From assembly GCA_943789355.1 (NCBI GenBank), contig CALSTU010000001.1, forward strand, positions 217,000 to 280,999: a DNA stretch of 64,000 bases. Reading direction: 5' to 3'. The DNA is from UBA7430 sp002478765. GTDB lineage: Bacteria; Bacteroidota; Bacteroidia; Flavobacteriales; UBA7430. Shown here one piece after another: positions 43,493 to 53,100 of the stretch. Positions within the stretch are counted from its first letter, which is position 1; every line of letters starts with the position of its first letter. The position numbers and the translations under genes were made by a program. Under the pieces are notes generated by a model. That model ran no database searches. It saw only the letters and a program-made list of their open reading frames with translations, and had not been told where the DNA came from.

Positions 43493-44035
43493 TTATTCTC
43501 TTATCAAACTTACCTGCCCCTTATGATCTATATTCTGATCCCACTCCACAACTACTTTTTCGGTATCAATAGCATCAACTGTTTTACCAACGTATTTGGG
43601 TTCAATGGGTAATTCTCTGCTAAACCTTCTGTCTATAAGAACCAACAATTCAATTTGTTTGGGCCTACCAAAAGAATTGATAGCATCCATACCAGCACGA
43701 ATGCTTCTACCTGTATAAAGCACATCATCAATAAAAACAACATTTTTCTCCTCAACCAAAAAAGAAATATCCGTTTGGTTTGGTGCTTTAGGTTCTTCGC
43801 GTCTTCTAAAGTCATCTCTAAAAAAGGTTATGTCTAAAGATCCGAGAAGAATGGATGAAACAGGGGCCAACTCCATGAGTTTGGATTGTATTTTTTTAGC
43901 GAGTTGATACCCTCTTGGCTGAAGACCTACGAGAACCGTTTCTGAAAAATCACTATGATTCTCAATCAGCTGCCAACACAAGCGGTTAACAGTTAAGTCT
44001 AACTCTTTGTCGTTTAGTATTCTTTTTTCACCCAT
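43493..44035 (-). CDS. pyrR: PyrR regulator / uracil phosphoribosyltransferase
   Basis: The 180-residue phosphoribosyltransferase-fold protein has the PRPP motif VVFIDDVLYTGRSIRAG (about residues 99-115) and LVGLQPRGYQLAKKI near the N-terminus. In Gram-positive bacteria PyrR binds the pyr mRNA leader to cause attenuation. Here the exact -7 box (44041-44048) is only five bases before the ATG, leaving no leader RNA upstream of pyrR for such control. Regulation may differ or the box may not be the real promoter. Confidence 0.93.
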   Translation of the reverse strand: MGEKRILNDKELDLTVNRLCWQLIENHSDFSETVLVGLQPRGYQLAKKIQSKLMELAPVSSILLGSLDITFFRDDFRRREEPKAPNQTDISFLVEEKNVVFIDDVLYTGRSIRAGMDAINSFGRPKQIELLVLIDRRFSRELPIEPKYVGKTVDAIDTEKVVVEWDQNIDHKGQVSLIRE

Positions 44036-44040
44036 GACAA

Positions 44041-44048
44041 CAAATATA
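44041..44048 (-). promoter_or_regulatory. Putative -7 box for pyrR-pyrB
   Basis: TATATTTG on the minus strand matches TAnnTTTG exactly and would start transcription at or next to the pyrR ATG. Confidence 0.45.
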
Positions 44049-44084
44049 TTAATGTTATTCTAAAATCATCCCTACTTGAGGGCT

Positions 44085-44120
44085 AAAAAAAAGCCTCTCG
44101 AAATACGAGAGGCTTTTTTT
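44085..44120 (-). terminator. Terminator after rpsA
   Basis: AAGCCTCTCG and CGAGAGGCTT (10 bp) pair around five bases, with A-run before and T-run after on either strand. It closes the rpsA transcript before pyrR. Confidence 0.9.
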
Positions 44121-44141
44121 AAACTGTAAGAAGATAAAATG

Positions 44142-46055
44142 TTATTCTTGATTATCTAATTTATTTTTCAAATCTGCTAACACATCTAGGTCACCCAATG
44201 TAGATTTCTCTACTTTAGATTGAACAGATTTCATACTCTTCGCAGTAGATTTCTTCTCTGCAGCTCTTTCAGAAGCTAAAGCTTCTTTGAAGAGAATGGT
44301 GTGAGAAAGGATGATCTTACGAGAACCTTTGTTAAATTCAATCACTCTGAATTTAACCAACTCACCTTTAGCAATTTTAGAACCGTCTTCTTTTTCAGAA
44401 TGTCTTCCAGGAACAAACCCTTCAACACCTTCTGTTTTGAAAAGTACAGTAGCACCTTTGTCGTGTACTTCAGTTACTTCACCTTCGTGCTCAGAACCTT
44501 CTGCAAAGATGGTCTCATAAGTATCCCAAGGGTTGTCTTCAACTTGCTTGTGACCCAATGACAATCTTCTGTTTTCCGTATCAAGTTCCAGAACTACAAT
44601 ATCCAACGCTGCACCGATAGAAGTAAATTCAGACGGGTGCTTCACTTTCTTCGTCCATGACAGGTCCGAAATGTGAACCAATCCATCAACACCTTCTTCT
44701 AGCTCTACAAACACACCAAAGTTGGTGAAGTTACGAACCACACCAGTGTGCTTAGATTTCGCAGGATATTTCTCTGTGATATCAGCCCAAGGGTCTGTCG
44801 TTAATTGCTTCATACCCAAAGACATTTTTCGGTCATCACGATCAAGCGTCAATACCTCAGCTTCCACTTCAGTACCTACTTTCATGAAATCTTGTGCAGA
44901 TCTCAAGTGCGTAGACCAAGACATTTCAGAAACGTGAATCAAACCTTCAACACCTGGTAAGATTTCGATGAATGCACCGTAATCTGCTAAAACAACAACT
45001 TTACCTTTCACGCGGTCACCAATTTTCAACTCTTGATCTAGAGCGTCCCAAGGGTGCGCAGACAATTGTTTAAGACCCAACTGGATTCTTGTCTTCGCTT
45101 CATCAAAGTCTAAGATTACCACATTGATTTTTTGATCTAACTCAACAATCTCATTCGGATGGTTGATTCTACTCCATGATAAATCTGTGATGTGAACCAA
45201 ACCGTCAACACCTCCAAGATCGATAAACACACCGTAAGAAGTGATGTTTTTAACCGTACCCTCAAGTACTTGACCTTTCTCAAGCTTGCTGATGATTTCT
45301 TTCTTTTGAAGCTCAATATCTGCCTCAATAAGTGCTTTGTGTGAAACGACAACGTTTTTGAAATCGTGGTTGATCTTAACCACTTTAAATTCCATCGTCT
45401 TTCCTACATAAATATCGTAATCGCGAATCGGCTTAACGTCAATTTGGGAACCTGGCAAGAAAGCCTCAATTCCAAATACGTCTACAATCATACCACCTTT
45501 CGTACGACATTTTACGAATCCATTAACTACCTCTTCATTGTCGTGTGCTGAGTTCACTCGATCCCAAGATCGGATTGAACGTGCCTTACGGTGAGATAAA
45601 ACCAGTTGACCTGTTTTGTCTTCTTGCTGATCGATTAATACTTCTACAGTATCACCAACAGCTAAGTCTGGATTGTAACGAAATTCGTTTAACGAAATGA
45701 CCCCTTCAGACTTACCACCGATTTCAATAATCGCCTCACGGTCTGTTAGGTTGATGATCTTACCATCAATAACACCCGCCTGAGTCTCATCAGGAAGCGT
45801 GGCATCATACATCGTTTCAAGTTCTTTGAATTGGTCTTTAGAATACGAAGCAAGACCTCCCTCAGCAAAAACATCCCAATCAAATACTTCTTCAACAACG
45901 GGTTCCTCTGCAACTTCTACCTTCGTTGCCTCAGCAACTTGTTCTTCTGCAGCAGCGGGTTCTTCGGATGGATTTGATGGTGTTTCAGCTGTCGTAGTTT
46001 CTACAACAACTTCTTTGGCAGGATCTTCTGCTTTTGTTTTTTTCTCCTCTGACAT
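44142..46055 (-). CDS. rpsA: 30S ribosomal protein S1
   Basis: The protein is 637 residues from ATG 46055 (MSEEKKTKAED); a longer frame to 46079 is unlikely. An acidic, Ala/Glu-rich N-terminal extension of about 75 residues precedes six S1 RNA-binding domains with repeated GVFIDLGGVDGLVHITDLSW-like cores. It helps mRNA docking on the ribosome, although Bacteroidota make little use of Shine-Dalgarno sequences. An exact -7 box and a paired leader (46084-46137) lie upstream. Confidence 0.95.
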   Translation of the reverse strand: MSEEKKTKAEDPAKEVVVETTTAETPSNPSEEPAAAEEQVAEATKVEVAEEPVVEEVFDWDVFAEGGLASYSKDQFKELETMYDATLPDETQAGVIDGKIINLTDREAIIEIGGKSEGVISLNEFRYNPDLAVGDTVEVLIDQQEDKTGQLVLSHRKARSIRSWDRVNSAHDNEEVVNGFVKCRTKGGMIVDVFGIEAFLPGSQIDVKPIRDYDIYVGKTMEFKVVKINHDFKNVVVSHKALIEADIELQKKEIISKLEKGQVLEGTVKNITSYGVFIDLGGVDGLVHITDLSWSRINHPNEIVELDQKINVVILDFDEAKTRIQLGLKQLSAHPWDALDQELKIGDRVKGKVVVLADYGAFIEILPGVEGLIHVSEMSWSTHLRSAQDFMKVGTEVEAEVLTLDRDDRKMSLGMKQLTTDPWADITEKYPAKSKHTGVVRNFTNFGVFVELEEGVDGLVHISDLSWTKKVKHPSEFTSIGAALDIVVLELDTENRRLSLGHKQVEDNPWDTYETIFAEGSEHEGEVTEVHDKGATVLFKTEGVEGFVPGRHSEKEDGSKIAKGELVKFRVIEFNKGSRKIILSHTILFKEALASERAAEKKSTAKSMKSVQSKVEKSTLGDLDVLADLKNKLDNQE

Positions 46056-46083
46056 GGGAAAAAGATTTTTGTATTTCACCTCC

Positions 46084-46137
46084 GGGTCGCTTTAAAATCA
46101 GGTGAAAGAGTTTATAATAGGTTCATTTCCGCGACCC
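46084..46137 (-). promoter_or_regulatory. Paired leader of rpsA mRNA
   Basis: GGGTCGC (46084-46090) and GCGACCC (46131-46137) are complementary and lie within the about 95-base leader between the -7 box and the rpsA ATG. S1 autoregulates through a structured leader in other bacteria, so this is a candidate for the same role. Confidence 0.35.
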
Positions 46138-46154
46138 TTATTAGAAAATGTGCG

Positions 46155-46162
46155 CAAATATA
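46155..46162 (-). promoter_or_regulatory. Putative -7 box for rpsA
   Basis: TATATTTG on the minus strand matches TAnnTTTG exactly, about 100 bases upstream of the rpsA start. Confidence 0.5.
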
Positions 46163-46319
46163 CGCAATTAAAGTCAATGCACCCCTCAGATCACGACATA
46201 TAAATGCAGGGAATGAAAAATCCAAAGACCACATCCCTCACAGAAGTGCCCAAAAGGCTTGCGCGCGAAGCAGAAAATCTAAATTATTGCTTACTTTTAC
46301 GGCTAAGAATCAAACGAAC

Positions 46320-47538
46320 ATGAAGAAATTCAATATTCCGAGTCAATACCGTTCCCCAATCATCGGAAAAATCAAAGAGTCATCGTCAGACTCTGGATCC
46401 AAAGAAAAAGGATTTCAGCCCGACCGTCCTAGACTTTGGCTCGGTTAAATTTCACATTGCGCGACATTTTGGATTCTGTTTTGGCGTGGAAAATGCCATA
46501 GAAATTTGCTACAAAGCACTCGATGAAAACCCAGGAAAACGTATTTTTTTGTTAAGCCAAATGATTCACAATCCGGATGTAAACGATAACCTACTGAGCA
46601 GAGGCATCCAATTCATCATGAATACCTCCGGCAAACAACTGATTTCATGGGACGAAATTTCCGCCGCCGACATCATCGTTATCCCGGCCTTCGGTACGAC
46701 CCTAGAAATTTTAGAGCTCTTGAAAGAAAAGGGTATAGAAACAAAGAAATACGACACCACTTGCCCTTTTGTTACCCGAGTTTGGAAACGCTCCGACCAG
46801 TTGGGGAAACAAAAATACAGCATCATCATCCACGGAAAATACAACCACGAAGAAACACGCGCAACGTTTTCCTACAGCAAAAAAAATGCCCCGGCATTGG
46901 TCATTAAAGATATGAATGAGGCCATCGTTCTTTCCGAATTCATTCTTGGAAAACGTGCTTTAAGCCAATTCAAAACAACCTTTGAAGGTAAATATAGCGA
47001 CGACTTTGACCCGAGCCAACATTTAGAAAATATAGGCGTCATCAATCAAACGACCATGCTTGCCTCAGAAACCCAAGGCATCGCCACCTTCCTTAAGGGA
47101 GTCATGGAAAAAAAATACGGTATTGAAAACGCCAAAACTCACATGGCGAACACCCGAGACACCTTGTGTTACGCCACAAATGAAAATCAAGATGCCACTC
47201 ACGAACTACTCAACAAACAAGCGGACTTGGCCATCGTGATTGGGGGGTATAACAGCTCGAATACCTCTCACTTGGTGGAATTGTGCGAAGAAAAACTCCC
47301 TACCTACTTCATTAAAAATGCCTCTGAGATCAATCCTTCCGGAGACATCACGCATTTCAACTACAAAACGAGTACCCTAAACAGCAGTGTAAACTTCCTC
47401 CCTCAAAAAGACGTGGTAAACATCTTAATCACCAGCGGTGCATCGTGCCCCGACACCACCGTAGAAGGCGTCCTTGAAAAACTACTTTCCTTTTTCCCAA
47501 ACAGCAAAAAAACCGAGAAAGTTCTTGAAGGATTATAA
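46320..47538 (+). CDS. ispH: 4-hydroxy-3-methylbut-2-enyl diphosphate reductase, frameshifted in this sequence
   Basis: IspH is the last enzyme of the MEP isoprenoid pathway, a [4Fe-4S] reductase. The long flavobacterial form of about 405 residues is spread over two frames. ATG 46320 gives MKKFNIPSQYRSPIIGKIKES, then one extra T at 46383 shifts the frame. From 46384 the frame continues RQTLDPKKKDFSPTVLDFG to the end. Cluster cysteines are in GFCFGVENA, DTTCPFV and SGASCPDTT. The only alternative start in the second frame, GTG 46486, would lose the first cluster Cys. The span of 1219 bases is one over a multiple of three. Because the gene is expected to be essential, a base error is the simplest explanation. 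Confidence 0.88.
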
Positions 47539-47711
47539 ACCATCATACCCTACTAACACACTGTCGTTCGGTAAGAGAAACTTAAATATAAAGACACAAA
47601 AATTCCGGTTTTAAAGTCTTGTATTTTCACTAAATCTCTCCTCTTGAAATCTTTAGTAAAAAACCATACAATATTAATGCTGAAACAGTTCGTCTAAACG
47701 GGTCTATTTCC

Positions 47712-47719
47712 TATATTTG
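47712..47719 (+). promoter_or_regulatory. Putative -7 box for icd
   Basis: TATATTTG matches TAnnTTTG exactly, 58 bases before the icd ATG. Confidence 0.5.
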
Positions 47720-47776
47720 CGGACTGAAACTAGTCATTACATCGTTATCAATTTTTCGATTTAAAATACACAACAC

Positions 47777-49994
47777 ATGTCGTCTAAGATTTATTACACG
47801 CAAACAGACGAAGCTGCAGCTTTAGCTACTCAATCTCTTCTTCCTATTGTTCAGGCATTTGCCAAACCTTGTGGAATCGAAATAGAGACCAAAAACATAT
47901 CTCTGGCAGCCAGAATCCTTTCCAGTTTCCGCACTTACTTAAAACCGGAACAACAGGTATCGGATGCTCTATCAGAATTGGGTGTTTTGGTAAAGAAACC
48001 GGATGCTAACATCATCAAGTTACCAAACATTTCAGCTTCCATTCCTCAGTTAAAAGCAGCCATTAAAGAGTTGCAAAGCAATGGATATGCGCTACCTAAC
48101 TACCCAGACAGTCCGAGTAATGATGAAGAAAAAAACATTAAAGCTACCTACGACAAGATAAAAGGTAGTGCCGTAAACCCGGTTTTAAGAGAGGGCAATT
48201 CAGACCGAAGAGCACCCAAGCCCGTAAAGGCTTTTGCAAAGAAAAACCCACATTCTATGGGCGCATGGAAAGCATCATCTGCCTCCCACGTAGCCACGAT
48301 GAGCTCTGGAGATTTCGCATCCAACGAAAAATCGGTCACCATCGCTCAAGCAGGGAATGTAACCATTCAACTCACCCATGCTGAGGGTACCACAACACTA
48401 AAAGAATCTGTACCGGTTCTTGAAGGAGAAATCATTGATGCTACGTTGATGAGCAAGAAAGCCTTACTCGCTTTCCTTGAAGCTCAAATTGCAGATGCTA
48501 AAAATCAAGGCGTATTATTCTCACTGCATATGAAAGCCACCATGATGAAGGTTTCCGACCCCATTATTTTTGGCCACTGTGTCAAAGCGTTTTTCAAGTC
48601 TGTCTTCGACAAGTTCGGCGCAGAATTGGCGCAAGCAGGCATTGATGCAAACAACGGCTTGGGCAATCTGTTAAGCGGATTGAATGGACTTGCACCAGAC
48701 GTAAAAACAGCTGTTGAAGCCGAAATACAAAAATGCTTCACTGAAGGACCTGACTTGGCTATGGTCGATTCAGATCGGGGGATTACAAACTTACACGTTC
48801 CTAGTGACATCATTATAGACGCTTCCATGCCTGCCATGATCAGAAATTCGGGACAGATGTGGAACAAAGAAGGAAAAGCACAAGACACCAAAGCAGTCAT
48901 TCCAGACAGTTCTTACGCAGGTATTTTCCAGGCAACCATAGACTTCTGCAAAGAGCATGGTGCCTTCGACCCGACGACTATGGGTACAGTTCCTAACGTA
49001 GGCTTAATGGCTCAAAAAGCCGAAGAATACGGTTCGCACGATAAAACCTTTGAGATTGCGGCTGCCGGAAAAGTACAAGTGGTCGACGCCTCGGGTACGG
49101 TTCTCATAGAGCACGAAGTAGAAAAAGGCGATATCTGGAGAATGTGCCAGGTGAAGGACCTACCGATTCAGGACTGGGTTAAATTGGCTGTAAACCGTGC
49201 AAAAGCAACCGGTGCACCTACCATCTTCTGGTTGGATGAAAACCGAGCACACGATTCAGAATTGATCAAAAAAGTTAAAGCCTACTTACCGAATCACGAC
49301 ACCAGTGGATTGGATCTTCAAATTCTTTCCCCTTTAGAAGCTACCAAAGTTTCGCTACTAAGAATGAAAGAAGGGTTAGACACCATTTCCGTTACAGGAA
49401 ATGTATTAAGAGATTACAACACCGACCTGTTCCCCATTTTGGAATTAGGAACCAGTGCTAAAATGTTATCCATCGTTCCTTTGATGAACGGCGGCGGTTT
49501 GTTTGAAACCGGTGCGGGAGGCTCTGCTCCTAAGCACGTACAACAATTCAACAAAGAAAATCACCTCAGGTGGGATTCCTTAGGTGAATTCCTGGCATTG
49601 GCGGTTTCATTTGAACACGAAGCAGAAACCAACAAAAACGCAAAGGCAAAAGTATTGGCAGAAGCTTTAGACAATGCAACCATCTCTTTGCTTGAAAACG
49701 GAAAATCACCTTCGAGAAAAGTAAACGAACTGGACAACAGAGGGAGTCATTTTTACATCGCCTTTTATTGGGCACAGGAATTGGCCAAGCAAACAAAGGA
49801 TGCTAGACTTACAAGCTAAATTTGCACCTGTTGCAGCAGCTTTACTGGACAGCGAAGCGAAAATTGTAGAAGAACTCAACAGCATTCAAGGTTCTGCGGT
49901 TGACATTGATGGCTACTACGTTCCGAAACCAGAAAAATCATCGGACGCCATGAGACCCAGTGCTACTTTAAACGGCATCATAAATACCCTGTAA
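47777..49994 (+). CDS. icd: Monomeric NADP-dependent isocitrate dehydrogenase, frameshifted near the 3' end
   Basis: This TCA-cycle enzyme oxidises isocitrate to 2-oxoglutarate with NADP. It is the monomeric type of about 740 residues (MSSKIYYTQTDEAAALATQSL, LKESVPVLEGEIIDATLMSK, MVDSDRGITNLHVPSDIIID). The first frame ends at TAA 49817-49819 after 680 residues. The remaining 60 residues (LQAKFAPVAAALLDSEAKIV and GYYVPKPEKSSDAMRPSAT) are in the next frame. Removing one A at 49805 joins them as KDADLQAKFAP, giving 738 residues, the normal length. A sequence error is likely; a true mutant would lack the C-terminal tail. Confidence 0.9.
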
Positions 49995-50028
49995 AAACTT
50001 CAAATAACAGAGGGATTTTACCCACGAC

Positions 50029-50060
50029 TAAAAAAGGCTTCCTTCCGGGAAGCCTTTTTT
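50029..50060 (+). terminator. Terminator after icd
   Basis: GGCTTCC and GGAAGCC pair around five bases, preceded by six A and followed by six T. It lies between convergent icd and the 1575-residue repeat protein gene. Confidence 0.88.
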
Positions 50061-50124
50061 GTATGGGATCATGAATCAATAGAGAATTACCAATATTCGA
50101 ACCTTCCGTATGAAGGGTTTTTAT

Positions 50125-53100
50125 CTAAAAAAAATCAGGCTTTATCTCAAAAGTATAAATCAATATTGCCTTTTCATCGTTTTCGGTCGTATATAAATCG
50201 CCTTCTTGAAAATAAGTTTGTGTATATCCTCCTCGATCATTCAACGTCCAGTATTTACCAGTAGGTAAATTTCTCGCCTCATATATAACCCTTAACTGGT
50301 CCTCTGTTGGTGGAAGCCATTTCTTTCCCCATCTTGAATCAGCTTTCATAAGAACATTTGATACTGTTCCACCATCATAATTTTCCAGAGCACTTTTTGC
50401 TTGTGCTTCGTTAAAGATAGGTAGATATTCGGGGGCATCGTATGCGAAGACCATTTTGAAAGAGTTAAAATCATTTCCCCTTCCTTGTTTTATCTCATTA
50501 TTAGAGAATAGTCCATCACTAAAATCCCCATTGCATTTATACAGTTCAATGTTATGAACTCCTGTAAAAAATCTTTTATTTGGACAAGGGTCTTGTATAA
50601 TGTTGTCTGCATGACTGATATATGAATCATTAACTTGATCTGGACACATAGTCAGAGAACCACCCGATGCAAAACCATCAAGATCTTTATCCAAATAATA
50701 AGCCTTTGGATAAATACAATCTCCAGCATAATCTGTAGCATTTTCATTGTAATTACAAGCATTTGTATTTGTACAACCCTCAATCTCATCTTCATCACAA
50801 ACGCCATCATTATCGGTATCACTAGATTCGAATTTCCCAGCCACACAAATATCACAATCATCAGATTTCTTATTAATAAGCAAATTCAAACTTACCACAC
50901 TGTCGCAACCCGATGTTGTTTTTAGGGTATGAGTTGCTGTGGCGTTGTCCGCTGTGTATTCAAGGCCATCGATCCAGGTGTAAGCATCGCAGTGTTCTTG
51001 GGTGTCGGTAGTCCTAATGGATTCATTGATCGTTAGGTTCAAGGCAACCACGCTGTCGCAACCTGATGCTGTTTGTAAGGTATCTACATGCGTTCCGCTT
51101 TCGGTAATAACTTTCCCGTTCCAGGTGTAAGCATCGCAATGTTCTTGTATATCGATGCTGCTTGTGGATTCATTGATCGTCAAATTCAAGGCAACCACGC
51201 TGTCGCAACCTGATGCTGTTTGTAAGGTGTCTACATGCGTTCCGCTTTCGGTAATAACTTTCCCGTTCCAGGTGTAAGCATCGCAATGTTCTTGGGTATC
51301 GATGCTGCTTGTGGATTCATTGATCGTCAAGTTCAAGGCAACCACGCTGTCGCAACCTGATGCTGTTTGTAAGGTATGAGTTGCTGTGGCGTTATCCGCT
51401 GTGTATATAAGGTCATCGATCCAGGTGTAAGCATCGCAGTGTTCTTGGGTGTCGGTAGTCCTAATGGTTTCATTGATCGTTAGGTTCAAGGCAACCACGC
51501 TGTCGCAACCCGATGTTGTTTTTAGGGTATGAGTTGCTGTGGCATTGTCCGCTGTGTATTCAAGGCCATCGATCCAGGTGTAAGCATCGCAGTGTTCTTG
51601 GGTGTCGGTAGTCCTAATGGTTTCATTGATCGTTAGGTTCAAGGCAACCACACTGTCGCAACCCGATGTTGTTTTTAGGGTATGAGTTGCTGTGGCATTG
51701 TCCGCTGTGTATTCAAGGCCATCGATCCAGGTGTAAGCATCGCAGTGTTCTTGGGTGTCGGTAGTCCTAATGGTTTCATTGATCGTTAGGTTCAAGGCAA
51801 CCACACTGTCGCAACCCGATGTTGTTTTTAGGGTATGAGTTGCTGTGGCATTGTCCGCTGTGTATTCAAGGCCATCGATCCAGGTGTAAGCATCGCAGTG
51901 TTCTTGGGTGTCGGTAGTCCTAATGGTTTCATTGATCGTTAGGTTCAAGGCAACCACACTGTCGCAACCCGATGTTGTTTTTAGGGTATGAGTTGCTGTG
52001 GCATTGTCCGCTGTGTATTCAAGGCCATCGATCCAGGTGTAAGCATCGCAGTGTTCTTGGGTGTCGGTAGTCCTAATGGTTTCATTGATCGTTAGGTTCA
52101 AGGCAACCACGCTGTCGCAACCCGATGTTGTTTTTAGGGTATGAGTTGCTGTGGCGTTGTCCGCTGTGTATTCAAGGCCATCGATCCAGGTGTAAGCATC
52201 GCAGTGTTCTTGGGTGTCGGTAGTCCTAATGGTTTCATTGATCGTTAGGTTCAAGGCAACCACACTGTCGCAACCCGATGTTGTTTTTAGGGTATGAGTT
52301 GCTGTGGCATTGTCCGCTGTGTATTCAAGGCCATCGATCCAGGTGTAAGCATCGCAGTGTTCTTGGGTGTCGGTAGTCCTAATGGTTTCATTGATCGTTA
52401 GGTTCAAGGCAACCACACTGTCGCAACCCGATGTTGTTTTTAGGGTATGAGTTGCTGTGGCATTGTCCGCTGTGTATTCAAGGCCATCGATCCAGGTGTA
52501 AGCATCGCAGTGTTCTTGGGTGTCGGTAGTCCTAATGGTTTCATTGATCGTTAGGTTCAAGGCAACCACACTGTCGCAACCCGATGTTGTTTTTAGGGTA
52601 TGAGTTGCTGTGGCGTTGTCCGCTGTGTATTCAAGGCCATCGATCCAGGTGTAAGCATCGCAGTGTTCTTGGGTGTCGGTAGTCCTAATGGTTTCATTGA
52701 TCGTTAGGTTCAAGGCAACCACGCTGTCGCAACCCGATGTTGTTTTTAGGGTATGAGTTGCTGTGGCATTGTCCGCTGTGTATTCAAGGCCATCGATCCA
52801 GGTGTAAGCATCGCAGTGTTCTTGGGTGTCGGTAGTCCTAATGGATTCATTGATCGTTAGGTTCAAGGCAACCACGCTGTCGCAGCCCGATGTTGTTTTT
52901 AGGGTATGAGTTGCTGTGGCATTGTCCGCTGTGTATTCAAGGCCATCGATCCAGGTGTAAGCATCGCAGTGTTCTTGGGTGTCGGTAGTCCTAATGGTTT
53001 CATTGATCGTTAGGTTCAAGGCAACCACGCTGTCGCAACCCGATGTTGTTTTTAGGGTATGAGTTGCTGTGGCATTGTCCGCTGTGTATTCAAGGCCATC

